A DNA stretch of 64,000 nt from contig NZ_CP133779.1 of NCBI RefSeq assembly GCF_034347425.1, positions 4,464,001 to 4,528,000 of the forward strand, in the 5' to 3' direction. Positions 10,503 through 18,935 of this stretch are shown here, piece by piece; position 1 is the first letter of the stretch, and every line of letters begins with the position of its first letter. Source of the DNA: Undibacterium sp. CCC3.4. GTDB lineage: Bacteria; Pseudomonadota; Gammaproteobacteria; Burkholderiales; Burkholderiaceae_D. The notes beneath the pieces were generated by a model. The model was not told the DNA's origin, did not search any database, and saw only the letters and a program-made list of their open reading frames with translations. The position numbers were made by a program, and so were the translations under genes.

Positions 10503-10539
10503 AAAACAAAACGGGGCATAGGAATCAACCTCTGCCCCG
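10503..10539 (-). terminator. Intrinsic terminator/attenuator between rplT and pheS
   Basis: A 7-bp GC-rich stem (CGGGGCA with TGCCCCG, 14-base loop) followed in the minus direction by TTTTGTTTT. Just upstream (about 10547-10571) is a second long hairpin, ATGCATGGCGC with GCGCCGTGCAT. It lies 40 bases before the pheS start, so it would end much of the infC-rpmI-rplT transcription and limit read-through into pheST. I found no Phe-rich leader peptide. Confidence 0.7.
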
Positions 10540-10588
10540 CCTGATAGATGCACGGCGCAGCGCGCCATGCATACGACTAACGATTACT

Positions 10589-10948
10589 TCACGCAGCCAA
10601 TGTTGCTTTGACTTGATTGACAATCGCGGCGAAAGCCGGTTTGTCCATCACTGCCATGTCAGCCAGGACTTTACGGTCGAGTTCGATCGAAGCTTTTTTC
10701 AAGCCATTCATGAACACGCTGTAAGTCAAACCATGCTGACGCGATGCGGCGTTGATACGTGTGATCCACAATGCGCGGAATACACGTTTCTTGTTGCGAC
10801 GATCACGGTAAGCGTATTGACCAGCGCGCATAACTGCTTGCTTGGCAACACGGTAAACCTTACTGCGACGACCGCGGTAACCTTTGGCAAGGTCAAGAAC
10901 TTTTTTATGACGGGCACGAGCAGTAACCCCACGTTTTACTCTAGGCAT
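10589..10948 (-). CDS. rplT: 50S ribosomal protein L20
   Basis: A 119-residue basic protein starting [20 protein letters not shown], with the conserved [20 protein letters not shown] and [17 protein letters not shown] segments. It binds 23S rRNA and is needed for early 50S assembly; in E. coli it also represses translation of rpmI-rplT. It follows rpmI by 28 bases. Confidence 0.98.
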   Translation of the reverse strand: MPRVKRGVTARARHKKVLDLAKGYRGRRSKVYRVAKQAVMRAGQYAYRDRRNKKRVFRALWITRINAASRQHGLTYSVFMNGLKKASIELDRKVLADMAVMDKPAFAAIVNQVKATLAA

Positions 10949-10976
10949 AGTAACTCCTTAAATAATGAGTATGAGG

Positions 10977-11174
10977 TTAAGCTGTAGGCATCATGCGCAT
11001 GACCGATACCATGTTGGTGTCATGAACACCCACGGAACCGCGCAACTGACGTTTGTTTTTGGTTGTTTTCTTAGTCAAGATATGACGTTTGAAAGCTTGA
11101 CCGCGTTTAACAGTACCACCCGGGCGCACGCGAAAACGTTTTTTCGCACTGCTTTTGGTCTTCATTTTTGGCAT
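10977..11174 (-). CDS. rpmI: 50S ribosomal protein L35
   Basis: A 65-residue basic protein starting [20 protein letters not shown] and ending [21 protein letters not shown], the normal L35 layout. The start at 11174 is chosen over an in-frame upstream codon because of family alignment. A small hairpin with a GCAA loop (11182-11195) sits immediately before the start codon. Confidence 0.97.
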   Translation of the reverse strand: MPKMKTKSSAKKRFRVRPGGTVKRGQAFKRHILTKKTTKNKRQLRGSVGVHDTNMVSVMRMMPTA

Positions 11175-11328
11175 AGCATATCTGTCTTGCGACAGTTCCA
11201 CTTATATATGATGGTAGGTGGCAGCAAAGCACGCTGCTCTTGGATGCCTACTTCTCACTTATTGTGAGCGGCGCAAGCGCCGCTCGATCGCACCACCGGC
11301 AAACCGGCAGCACAAAATCAGGTACAAC
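11175..11328 (-). promoter_or_regulatory. Structured infC-rpmI leader, candidate L20 autoregulatory site
   Basis: A 154-base spacer rich in stems. In the minus direction it contains GAGCGGCG-CTTG-CGCCGCTC (11266-11285), GCAGC/GCTGC near 11221, and CTGTC-GCAA-GACAG (11182-11195) just before the rpmI ATG and after a weak GGAA. L20-mediated control of rpmI-rplT through leader RNA structure is known in E. coli and Firmicutes; that this element does the same is inference. Confidence 0.4.
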
Positions 11329-11850
11329 TTATTTCTTTTTCTTCGGTGCCAGAATCATGACCATCTGACGACCTTCCATCTTCGGAAACTGCTCAACTTG
11401 ACCGTAAGCATCAAGATCAACCTTCAGACGCTCAAGCACACGCATACCGATTTCTTGATGAGCCATTTCACGTCCGCGGAAACGCAGAGTGATTTTGGTT
11501 TTATCGCCCTCATCGAGAAACTTGATCAGATTACGGACTTTGATGTTGTAATCGCCGTCATCAGTACCAGGGCGGAACTTCACCTCTTTCACCAAAACAA
11601 TTTTCTGCTTCAGTTTGGCTTCATGAGCTTTCTTTTGCTCTTGATATTTAAACTTGCCGTAATCCATTATACGACAAACAGGCGGTTGCGCAGTTGGTGC
11701 AATCTCCACCAAATCCACATTAGCCTCTTCGGCCAGGCGGAAAGCTTCGGCCAATTTGACGATACCCAATGGCTCATTATCAACACCAGACAAACGCACT
11801 TCAGGTGCGGTGACTTCTCCGTTGATACGATGTGTTCTTTCGGTAGCTAT
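11329..11850 (-). CDS. infC: Translation initiation factor IF-3, ATA start codon
   Basis: A 173-residue IF-3 with N-domain ([36 protein letters not shown]), lysine-rich linker, and C-domain ([35 protein letters not shown]). IF-3 binds the 30S subunit and rejects non-canonical start codons and wrong initiator pairing. The family N-terminus (ATERTHRIN) is preceded by ATA at 11850-11848 with a good AAAGGAAA ribosome-binding site 5 bases upstream. An upstream ATG at 11904 would add a poorly conserved 18 residues. A rare start codon at infC is the known basis of IF-3 autoregulation (AUU in E. coli). Confidence 0.94.
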   Translation of the reverse strand: MATERTHRINGEVTAPEVRLSGVDNEPLGIVKLAEAFRLAEEANVDLVEIAPTAQPPVCRIMDYGKFKYQEQKKAHEAKLKQKIVLVKEVKFRPGTDDGDYNIKVRNLIKFLDEGDKTKITLRFRGREMAHQEIGMRVLERLKVDLDAYGQVEQFPKMEGRQMVMILAPKKKK

Positions 11851-11921
11851 TGCAGTTTCCTTTAAAAAATAAAATCTTGACCATGCTATATTGCATAAAA
11901 GCAATATTGCCGACTCATCTG

Positions 11922-13829
11922 TTAAACCTTGGCAGCGATCTCGTCTTTCAGACGAGCGATGAAGGCATCCAGAGGCATCACCCCGAGATCCAGATTGCCA
12001 CGCGTACGCACAGCGACTGTGTTGGCATCCCGCTCTTTATCACCAATCACGAGGATGTAAGGTAATTTCTGAAGAGAATGCTCGCGTATTTTATAGGTAA
12101 TCTTCTCATTACGCAAATCGGTATTTACTCTAAACCCTTGTTTCTTTAGGATTTCCGCAACAGAACGGCTATATTCAGACTGTGATTCAGAGATATTCAA
12201 GACCGATACCTGCATCGGAGCCAACCACAAAGGCATGGCACCAGCATGATTTTCAATCAAGATGCCGATAAAACGTTCCATCGAGCCGACTATCGCCCGA
12301 TGCAACATGATCGGTGTCTGGCGTGAATTATCATCGGAAACATATTCTGCTTCCAAGCGGGTAGGCATGAAGAAATCGACCTGCATGGTACCGACTTGCC
12401 ATGGACGACCGAGACTATCTTTGAGATGGTATTCGATCTTCGGGCCGTAAAACGCCCCTTCGCCCGGCAACTCTTCCCAACTCACGCCACACTGCGTGAG
12501 TGCCGCACGCAAAGTCGCCTCGGCGCGATCCCAAGTCTCATCGGAACCGATACGATTTTCAGGGCGCAGCGCCAGCTTGACAAAAATATTCTTAAAATCA
12601 AAATCTTTATACACCTGCATCGCCTGCGAGTGAAATGCCACCACTTCATCAAGAATTTGCTCTTCGGTACAGAAGATATGACCATCATCTTGGGTAAAGC
12701 CGCGCACACGCATAATGCCGTGCAAAGCACCGGATGGTTCATTGCGATGACACTGACCGAATTCACCGAAACGCAGTGGCAATTCACGGTAACTGCGCAT
12801 ATCCGAATTGAAAATCTGTATGTGGCCGGGGCAATTCATCGGCTTCAAGGCATAGTGGCGGTTTTCCGACTCAGTCGTAAACATTCCCTCGCGGTAATTC
12901 TGCCAATGGCCGGTTTTTTCCCACAGACTGACATCGAGAATCTGCGGACCCTTCACTTCTTGGTAGCCGCAGTCCTGATACACCTTGCGCATGTATTGTT
13001 CAACCTGTTGCCAAATAGTCCAACCCTTGGCGTGCCAGAACACCAGACCCGGCGCCTCATCTTGGAAATGGAACAAATCGAGCTGCTTGGCGAGCTTGCG
13101 ATGATCGCGTTTCTCTGCTTCTTCCAGCATATGCAGGTAGGCTTCTTGATCTTCTTTTTTGGCAAACGCCGTGCCATAGATACGCTGCAGCATTTCATTC
13201 TTCGAATCGCCACGCCAGTAAGCACCGGCCAACTTCATGAGCTTGAAGACTTTCAGCTTACCGGTCGAAGGGACGTGCGGGCCACGACACAGATCGGTGA
13301 AACTGCCTTCCGAGTACAGCGACACATCTTGATCAGCCGGAATCGAGGCGATGATTTCAGCCTTATACGCCTCACCAATGCCAGTGAAGTAAGCGACCGC
13401 CTCATCACGCGCCAAGACTTGACGCGTAATCGGCTCATCCTTCTTGGCCAGCTCGAGCATTTTCTTTTCTATCGCCAGCAAATCTTCCGGCGTAAACGGG
13501 CGCTTGTACGAAAAATCGTAGTAAAAACCGTTTTCAATCACCGGACCGATGGTTACCTGCGCCTCTGGAAACAAGGATTTGACTGCATAGGCCAGCAAAT
13601 GCGCGGTCGAGTGACGAATCACTTCCAAACCATCGGCATCTTTATCGGTGACGATGGCCAGCGCGACATCGGTCCCGATCAGATACGAGGTATCGACCAA
13701 CTTGCCATCGACACGACCGGCCAAGGCGGCCTTGGCCAAACCGGCACCAATGCTCGCCGCAACCTGCGCCACCGTGACCGGCGCATCGAATTGTCGTTGC
13801 GAACCATCAGGAAGTTTTACTGAGACCAT
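11922..13829 (-). CDS. thrS: Threonine-tRNA ligase
   Basis: A 635-residue class II synthetase. It has an N-terminal TGS domain ([14 protein letters not shown]), an editing domain with the [12 protein letters not shown] zinc-site motif and [14 protein letters not shown], a catalytic core with [10 protein letters not shown] and [14 protein letters not shown], and an anticodon-binding domain. ATG at 13829 has GGAGAG 6 bases upstream; a TTG at 13841 is an unlikely alternative. It heads the thrS-infC-rpmI-rplT-pheST-ihfA-merR operon. The 5' region carries an intrinsic terminator and a Thr-rich leader ORF, pointing to attenuation. Confidence 0.98.
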   Translation of the reverse strand: MVSVKLPDGSQRQFDAPVTVAQVAASIGAGLAKAALAGRVDGKLVDTSYLIGTDVALAIVTDKDADGLEVIRHSTAHLLAYAVKSLFPEAQVTIGPVIENGFYYDFSYKRPFTPEDLLAIEKKMLELAKKDEPITRQVLARDEAVAYFTGIGEAYKAEIIASIPADQDVSLYSEGSFTDLCRGPHVPSTGKLKVFKLMKLAGAYWRGDSKNEMLQRIYGTAFAKKEDQEAYLHMLEEAEKRDHRKLAKQLDLFHFQDEAPGLVFWHAKGWTIWQQVEQYMRKVYQDCGYQEVKGPQILDVSLWEKTGHWQNYREGMFTTESENRHYALKPMNCPGHIQIFNSDMRSYRELPLRFGEFGQCHRNEPSGALHGIMRVRGFTQDDGHIFCTEEQILDEVVAFHSQAMQVYKDFDFKNIFVKLALRPENRIGSDETWDRAEATLRAALTQCGVSWEELPGEGAFYGPKIEYHLKDSLGRPWQVGTMQVDFFMPTRLEAEYVSDDNSRQTPIMLHRAIVGSMERFIGILIENHAGAMPLWLAPMQVSVLNISESQSEYSRSVAEILKKQGFRVNTDLRNEKITYKIREHSLQKLPYILVIGDKERDANTVAVRTRGNLDLGVMPLDAFIARLKDEIAAKV

Positions 13830-13894
13830 ATCACTCTCCAAAGCAGCAGATTTGCCGAAAATTGTATTAAAAATTGAATTAAAAAATGCAGACG

Positions 13895-13925
13895 AAAAAA
13901 AAGCACGGCTATAGCCGTGCTTTTT
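13895..13925 (-). terminator. Intrinsic terminator in the thrS leader (attenuator candidate)
   Basis: The core stem GCACGGC-TATA-GCCGTGC (13903-13920) is extended by A:T pairs and followed in the minus direction by eight T residues. It sits 65 bases before the thrS ATG and 30 bases after the Thr-rich leader ORF. It could simply end tRNA-Val transcription, but its position relative to the leader ORF fits a transcription attenuator. Confidence 0.85.
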
Positions 13926-13955
13926 CTTTAATTTGATGACGAAAAAGATCCTCGA

Positions 13956-14000
13956 CTAGAGTCGCTTGCTAACCAGTTGCGTGGTAGTTCGCGGTGTCAT
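13956..14000 (-). CDS. Putative threonine leader peptide of the thrS operon
   Basis: A 14-codon ORF reading MTPRTTTQLVSKRL and ending in TAG. Four codons are Thr, and all four Thr codons are used once (ACA at position 2, then ACT ACC ACG in a row at 5-7). A GAGAAAGG ribosome-binding site lies 10 bases before the ATG, a little far but usable. Thirty bases after the stop lies the thrS-leader terminator. This is the layout of ribosome-mediated attenuators such as thrL in E. coli, here placed before a synthetase gene. It is too short for gene finders. Translation and control are inferred, not shown. Confidence 0.65.
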   Translation of the reverse strand: MTPRTTTQLVSKRL

Positions 14001-14036
14001 AACCAGGATGCCTTTCTCGCTCTTATCTAAAATGGT

Positions 14037-14057
14037 CACGGTGAATTATCTACCGTG
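14037..14057 (-). promoter_or_regulatory. Hairpin upstream of the thrS leader ORF
   Basis: Perfect 6-bp stem CACGGT/ACCGTG with a 9-base loop, between tRNA-Val and the leader ORF. Its 3' arm (CCGTG) could also pair with the 5' arm of the thrS-leader terminator (CACGG), so it may be part of a mutually exclusive structure. It lacks a T tract and is unlikely to be a terminator itself. Confidence 0.35.
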
Positions 14058-14075
14058 CACTTTACACATAAATTC

Positions 14076-14152
14076 TGGTGGGCGGTGCAGAATTCGAATC
14101 TGCGACCCCTTGGATGTCGACCAAGTATTCTAACCAGCTGAACTAACCGCCC
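14076..14152 (-). tRNA. tRNA-Val (GAC) with C at position 33
   Basis: A 77-base cloverleaf with encoded CCA. Acceptor stem GGGCGGT/ACCGCCC, D-stem GTTC/GAAT, perfect anticodon stem CTTGG/CCAAG and T-arm GCAGATTCGAATTCTGC. The seven-base anticodon loop reads TCGACAT, so the anticodon is GAC (14116-14118) and position 33 is C, not the near-universal U. Discriminator A73 agrees with valine identity. It lies between relA and the thrS leader and may be co-transcribed with the latter. Confidence 0.9.
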
Positions 14153-14281
14153 ATGTACTTGCAAAAACTGCGCAGCTTTATTTTTTACAATTCAGCCATG
14201 CCGCCTGCGAAGAAACAGAAGTATAGCAGAAGCCCAGCAAGAATTACTAGCCCCCGCAGTAATTTTTTAATCCACGCCGCC

Positions 14282-16522
14282 CTACTGACGTCGCACCTCG
14301 ACCACCCCGCCAACCTCATGAATGATCGTCAAAGCCTTTTGCAACTGCGTCGTGCCACCGATCTCTACCGTAAACGACATGCGCGCAAAACCTTTGGCAC
14401 TTTGCGTATTGACGCCGATAACATTGATTTTTTCGCGCGAAAACACTTCAGAAATATCGCGCAACAAACCCTGTCTATCCTGCGCCATGACAAAGATATC
14501 GACCGGATATACAGTATCCTTGCCGCCGCCACCCCAAGTGGTCTGGATCACCCGCTCCGGCGCTTTATTGCGCATCTCGGCGAAATTTTTGCAACTCAGC
14601 CTATGGATGGAGACTCCTTTCCCGCGCGTGACGAAGCCGACGATGCCATCGGGCGGTGCCGGCTTACAGCAACGTGCCAACTGCGTCATCAAGCCGTCGG
14701 TACCAACCACCAGCACACCAGACTTGGCACCCTGGGTGACACTCGAAGCGCGGCTCTTGTTGGTGATGATTAACTCTTGGTCCTCCTCCACCGCCGCGTG
14801 GTCGCGTACTGCCGCCTCGATTTGACGCAGACTGAATTCTTCTTTCCCCACCGAGAGAAACAATTCGTCGAGTGCGGCAAAACCCAGTTTGCGCGCCAAC
14901 TCTTCCAAATTAACCGCAGTTTTCCCTTCGCGCTGCAAAGTTTTTTCAACTTGCGCGCGTCCGGCAGCCAAGGTTTCCTGCTGATCAATAGCATTGAACC
15001 AGGCGCGGATTTTGGTACGCGTGCGGGTGCTGGCTGAATACTCGGGATTGAGCCAGTCGCGCGAGGGACCAGTCTGCGGCGAACCGATTTTAAGCGTGAT
15101 GATTTCCACCGTCTGGCCATTCTGCAGACGGGTATTGAGCGGCACCATCACGCTGTCGACGCGCGCACCGCGGCAGCGATGTCCTACATCGGTATGCAAC
15201 TGGTAAGCGAAATCGACCGGCGTCGCCTGATTCGGTAATTCGATCACGCGCGCCTGCGGCGTGAGCACATAAATCCTATCATCGAGGCTGGCAGCCTTGA
15301 GCTTTTCCACCCACTCACGCTGCACTTCTTCATGCTCCACCACGGCATCGGTAATATCGCTTTTCCACGCCAGCAACTGGCGCAACCAAGCGATTTTCCC
15401 ATCGTATTCCTGCGCCACAAAATTCGATCCGCCATTTTCTTTGTAGCGCCAATGGGCCGCCACGCCGTATTCGGCGAACTGATGCATTTCACGCGTGCGT
15501 ATCTGCACCTCCAGCGGTCGCCCATCTTCGACTACCACCACCGTATGCAAAGACTTGTAGCCATTAGCTTTCGGTCGCGAGATGTAATCATCGAATTCTT
15601 TGGGAATCGGTGCCCAGGCATTATGCACAATCCCAAGCACGGTATAGCAATCCTTGATATCGTCGACGATCACGCGAAAGGCTCGCACATCATAGAGTTC
15701 ATCGAAATCGATGGTCTTGCCCTTCATCTTTTTCCAGATGCTGTAGATATGCTTGGGCCGACCACTGACCTCGGCTTTCACCTCGGCGGCCAGCAATTCC
15801 CGATTGAGTCGCGCAATCGCATTAACGACAAAACTTTCGCGCTCGACACGTTTCTCTTCCAACATCTTGGCAATGCGCTTGTACTGCAGCGGCTCGAGAA
15901 AGCGAAACGATAAATCTTCCAGTTCCCATTTCAGCTGCCACACCCCGAGGCGATTGGCCAAAGGCGCGTACAAATCCATGGTTTCACTGGCATATTGACG
16001 GGTCTCGTCATCGTCACGTTTACAGTCGGCGAAATAGCGCAAGGTCGTTACCCGTGAAGCCAAGCGCACCAACACCACGCGCATATCGGTGGCCATCGCC
16101 AGCACCATCTTGCGCAGCGTTTCCATTTGCACTGCAGCTTTTTCGGCGGCATCTTTGCTGCGCCCCAGCTCGCTTGGCATCGGCCGACTGAGCGCCGCCT
16201 CACGCAACTTCATCAACCGCCGTATACCGCTGACGAGGGTAGCGATTTCCTTACCGAAGCGTGCTTCAATCTGCAAGGCGACGGTCGGGCATAACTGCGG
16301 CAACTCAAATAATAAGGCGGCGATGCGCGTATCGACATCGGTACGCAGCATCGCTAAGGTCGCCGTCACACCCTGTACGAATTGCATGGCATCTTGGCCG
16401 GTGACCACCGCCAGGTCGGCATAATGCGGCGTGACAAATTCCAAGGCTGCCAACAAGCGTACGCTGTCTGCGTCCGACAAGCCTTCTGATAACTGTGATT
16501 CTGCTGCTGAGCTTGAGACCAT
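14282..16522 (-). CDS. relA: GTP pyrophosphokinase (ppGpp synthetase) RelA
   Basis: A 746-residue long RelA/SpoT homologue. The N-terminal hydrolase domain is degenerate: the region expected to hold the HD metal site has no HD pair, so it is probably synthetase-only. The synthetase domain has GRPKHIYSIWKKM, YDVRAFRVIV and ISRPKANGYKSLHT. TGS (RIYVLTPQARVIELP), helical, zinc-finger (LARCCKPAPPD) and C-terminal ACT domains follow. It makes (p)ppGpp on stalled ribosomes. ATG at 16522 avoids overlap with the upstream gene; 16558 is an alternative. It ends an operon with a RidA-like gene and a hydrolase. Confidence 0.95.
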   Translation of the reverse strand: MVSSSAAESQLSEGLSDADSVRLLAALEFVTPHYADLAVVTGQDAMQFVQGVTATLAMLRTDVDTRIAALLFELPQLCPTVALQIEARFGKEIATLVSGIRRLMKLREAALSRPMPSELGRSKDAAEKAAVQMETLRKMVLAMATDMRVVLVRLASRVTTLRYFADCKRDDDETRQYASETMDLYAPLANRLGVWQLKWELEDLSFRFLEPLQYKRIAKMLEEKRVERESFVVNAIARLNRELLAAEVKAEVSGRPKHIYSIWKKMKGKTIDFDELYDVRAFRVIVDDIKDCYTVLGIVHNAWAPIPKEFDDYISRPKANGYKSLHTVVVVEDGRPLEVQIRTREMHQFAEYGVAAHWRYKENGGSNFVAQEYDGKIAWLRQLLAWKSDITDAVVEHEEVQREWVEKLKAASLDDRIYVLTPQARVIELPNQATPVDFAYQLHTDVGHRCRGARVDSVMVPLNTRLQNGQTVEIITLKIGSPQTGPSRDWLNPEYSASTRTRTKIRAWFNAIDQQETLAAGRAQVEKTLQREGKTAVNLEELARKLGFAALDELFLSVGKEEFSLRQIEAAVRDHAAVEEDQELIITNKSRASSVTQGAKSGVLVVGTDGLMTQLARCCKPAPPDGIVGFVTRGKGVSIHRLSCKNFAEMRNKAPERVIQTTWGGGGKDTVYPVDIFVMAQDRQGLLRDISEVFSREKINVIGVNTQSAKGFARMSFTVEIGGTTQLQKALTIIHEVGGVVEVRRQ

Positions 16523-16535
16523 ACGAATCAATTCT

Positions 16536-16898
16536 TTAGTGTTGCGCTGCGCTGACAATGATTTCTATGAGCCAATCGGGATCGGCCATACGGGCTTCGA
16601 CCGTGGCGCGCGGTGGCGTCGCACCGGGCACAACCCAGGCATCCCACACCGCATTCATCGCCGTAATATGACTGATCTCGCGTAAAAAAATTTGGCACGT
16701 CAAGATGCGTGATTTATCGCTGCCTGCTTCGAGCAGCAAACGTTCGACATGTGCCAACACTTGGCGCGTCTGTCCGCTGATATCTTCACTGGCGTCGTCC
16801 GGCACTTGTCCAGCCAAATACACCACACCATTAAATATCGCCGTTTCCGACAAACGTGCGCCGACGTGTAATCGTTGCAGTTCCATTGTTTTATCCAT
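16536..16898 (-). CDS. RidA/YjgF-family protein
   Basis: A 120-residue protein of the Rid (YjgF/YER057c/UK114) family. Visible are the core GVVYLAGQVPDD, a long helix with RQVLAHVERLLLEAGSDKSRI, and the C-terminal PPRATVEARMADPDWLIEI with the conserved arginine that binds carboxylates in imine-deaminating members. Such proteins hydrolyse reactive enamine/imine intermediates, but this divergent subgroup may differ. It lies between the hydrolase (8-base gap) and relA (13-base gap). Confidence 0.88.
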   Translation of the reverse strand: MDKTMELQRLHVGARLSETAIFNGVVYLAGQVPDDASEDISGQTRQVLAHVERLLLEAGSDKSRILTCQIFLREISHITAMNAVWDAWVVPGATPPRATVEARMADPDWLIEIIVSAAQH

Positions 16899-16906
16899 TC
16901 TTCAAA

Positions 16907-17770
16907 TCAGCTCAATAAAAACTCACGCACGGCGGCGATCTGGACTGGATCGACCAAGGTCGGGGCATGACCTACCCCGGCCAACTCCAACAACTGCGCG
17001 CGCGGGCCGCGCTGCGTCATTTCTGCGGCAGTGGCGGCGCTGAGCAAATCCGATTCAGCACCGCGCAATACGAAAGTCTGACTACGTATGGCATCATAGG
17101 CGGCCCACAACATGGCCTGACCGGCCGCCACCATCTCCGGCGTGGTGGCCGCAAACGCCTGCGCCAAAGCCAAATCATAATGCCGCACCCACTGCCCTTC
17201 GCTGTTCTGGCGCAACACATCGCGTGCCAGCTTATCCCACTGCGCCTCGCTGTGTGGGCCGAACGAAGCCGAAATAGCCCGGATATACTTACTCGCTTCG
17301 GCATAACTATCAAAGCGCACATCTTGGCCGACATAATCGGCAATGCGCGCCAGTGCCGTCGGATTTAAATTCGGACCTACATCATTGAGTACCAGCTTGC
17401 CGATAGGGTTACCTTCGAGTGCAGCCAAACCGATGCCGATCAAGCCGCCCATCGAGGTGCCAACCCAATCGATGCTATCGGCCTGCGCACGCGCCAGCAG
17501 ACTGACCATATCGCTGACATATTGCGGCAACTGGTAATGCAGCGGATTACGCAAGCGTCCGGAGTGACCACGCCCGACTATATCAGGACAAATCACCCGG
17601 TAGTGTCGACATAAGTCAGCCGCGAGCGCATCAAAATCATCGGCAACCCGGGTGAGCCCATGCACGCACACCAGCACACGCGCATTGTCCGGTGCCCCCC
17701 ACTCCTTGTAAGAAATACTGTGCAAGCCGCTGGGAGAGAGGCACTGTAGGGTTTTTCGCGTGACCTGCAT
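16907..17770 (-). CDS. Alpha/beta-fold hydrolase
   Basis: A 287-residue single-domain alpha/beta hydrolase. The oxyanion region VCVHGLTR, nucleophile elbow GTSMGG (Ser106) and C-terminal histidine in GVGHAP are present, with an acid residue expected near residue 240 (RGAESDLLS). The substrate cannot be told from sequence. The ATG at 17770 has AGGA about 8 bases upstream and is preferred to an in-frame start at 17812. First gene of the hydrolase-ridA-relA unit. Confidence 0.9.
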   Translation of the reverse strand: MQVTRKTLQCLSPSGLHSISYKEWGAPDNARVLVCVHGLTRVADDFDALAADLCRHYRVICPDIVGRGHSGRLRNPLHYQLPQYVSDMVSLLARAQADSIDWVGTSMGGLIGIGLAALEGNPIGKLVLNDVGPNLNPTALARIADYVGQDVRFDSYAEASKYIRAISASFGPHSEAQWDKLARDVLRQNSEGQWVRHYDLALAQAFAATTPEMVAAGQAMLWAAYDAIRSQTFVLRGAESDLLSAATAAEMTQRGPRAQLLELAGVGHAPTLVDPVQIAAVREFLLS

Positions 17771-18053
17771 GGTGGCATCCTGGTGTATGTGTGCGCAAAG
17801 GCGTGGGATCACGCCGCGTGGGAAGCGCAGATGAAATCCATGCTTCCCAAACGCTATTCTAACGAGGGAAAGCCGAAAGACACAGAGTTTCTGTCAATAC
17901 ATGATTAATTGGTAGGTGATTTTATGCTGGCACGAAGCAGTGAAGGCAGCGCGGCGTAGTCAGGAAGGGTTCGATTTCGTACTTATCATATTGAATTAAG
18001 CGAAATGTATCGATAGGCTAAAGGTCTGTTCACAGCTAGCAGTCTGTCCCATC

Positions 18054-18509
18054 ATGTACAGTTTCCACAAATTCGCCGATATTGCCACTACAGACTGGTT
18101 GGTCCTACTCAATCACCCTGCACTCAAGCGTCACATGCCGCTGGCAGCCGGCGTCTGGAACGAAGTCACTGCCGCCGGATGGGTGGCAGAGAAAGATAGG
18201 CAATGGCAGGAGCACGCATACGGACCATGGGCGATCCGCATCGACAAGGTGTTTGCCGGCTGGGGTGGTTTTCAAAAAGAAGCTGGCGTAGCCGATTTGG
18301 CGCTGGTTCTGTTACCGAAATTTTGGGGCCACGGCGGCGCGGTGCTGCGAACATTACTACAGCGCCGTGCAGAACTCCATATTGATATTGTCACTATCTT
18401 GCTGCCGCCGAGTCGAACCAAAACAAAGGCACTGCAACGGTTTGGATTTCATCCCGCTGGCTCGGTAGATTACGACGGTCAGCACTTTCTGAAATTCCAA
18501 TTAAGTTGA
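18054..18509 (+). CDS. GNAT-family N-acetyltransferase
   Basis: A 151-residue protein resembling GNAT acetyltransferases of the RimJ/RimL type: YGPWAIRIDKVFAGWGGFQK (central strands), LALVLLPKFWGHGGAVLRTL in the place of the acetyl-CoA pyrophosphate loop, and ALQRFGFHPAGSVDYDGQHFLKF at the C-terminus. The usual Q/RxxGxG/A loop is only loosely matched (KFWGHGG). The substrate is unknown. It stands alone between two non-coding stretches. Confidence 0.75.
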   Translation: MYSFHKFADIATTDWLVLLNHPALKRHMPLAAGVWNEVTAAGWVAEKDRQWQEHAYGPWAIRIDKVFAGWGGFQKEAGVADLALVLLPKFWGHGGAVLRTLLQRRAELHIDIVTILLPPSRTKTKALQRFGFHPAGSVDYDGQHFLKFQLS

Positions 18510-18935
18510 GGACAAGACGGAAATACCTATTCCGTTCAACCTGTTCATTTTACAAAGATCTTATGTTGCAATATTAAAAAAATAACTTAATGGATCGTCG
18601 CAAGCGACGATGGAAAAGACTCTGGGAGGGGTTTGTACCCACTCCCATCGCGTCGCGCCTTCGTCGCTCGAACGTGTTCATTTCACAGAAAAAAAGTGTC
18701 CTTGATCGACGTTCCCACCCTGAAGGCACTGAGGTGCCACTCGATTCCTGCCTACGCAGGAATGACGAGGCGAGAGCACGGGGGAATGACATGTCGGCCA
18801 GTTGGCGTAATGATACCGACTGAAAACCCTTTTGCGACAGCCTCTGAAGGCCGGGGTTTCAAACCCTAGTCAGATTTTTGATGAACCCTCCCACAGTTAA
18901 GGGAGCGCGGATTTAATCCAAGCGGTTTGCCTGCC
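18510..18935. repeat. Gene-free stretch with several short inverted repeats
   Basis: No supported gene in about 430 bases. Short palindromic motifs include CGTCGC-aa-GCGACG (about 18596), GGCAC-tgag-GTGCC (18724-18737) and ATTCCTGC-ctac-GCAGGAAT followed by GACG (about 18745). Motifs like GCAGGAATGACG occur as dispersed intergenic repeats in many proteobacteria. The frames here give low-complexity Arg-rich translations, and I regard them as non-coding. Confidence 0.5.

Noticed and set aside
10463..10528. Upstream start that extends pheS by 22 residues
   Set aside because: It would place coding sequence through the terminator hairpin, and the family starts at MNPLDQ.
10463..10588. Phe leader peptide for pheST
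   Set aside because: Only two scattered Phe codons, located after the terminator stem; no suitable ORF before it.
12396..13823. 475-codon open frame on the plus strand inside thrS
   Set aside because: Antisense shadow of thrS with no recognisable domain.
13830..14075. T-box riboswitch for thrS
   Set aside because: No T-box sequence or specifier-loop architecture; a tRNA gene and a leader ORF occupy the space instead.
18590..18869. Short plus-strand ORFs downstream of the GNAT gene
   Set aside because: Low-complexity Arg-rich translations across palindromic repeats.
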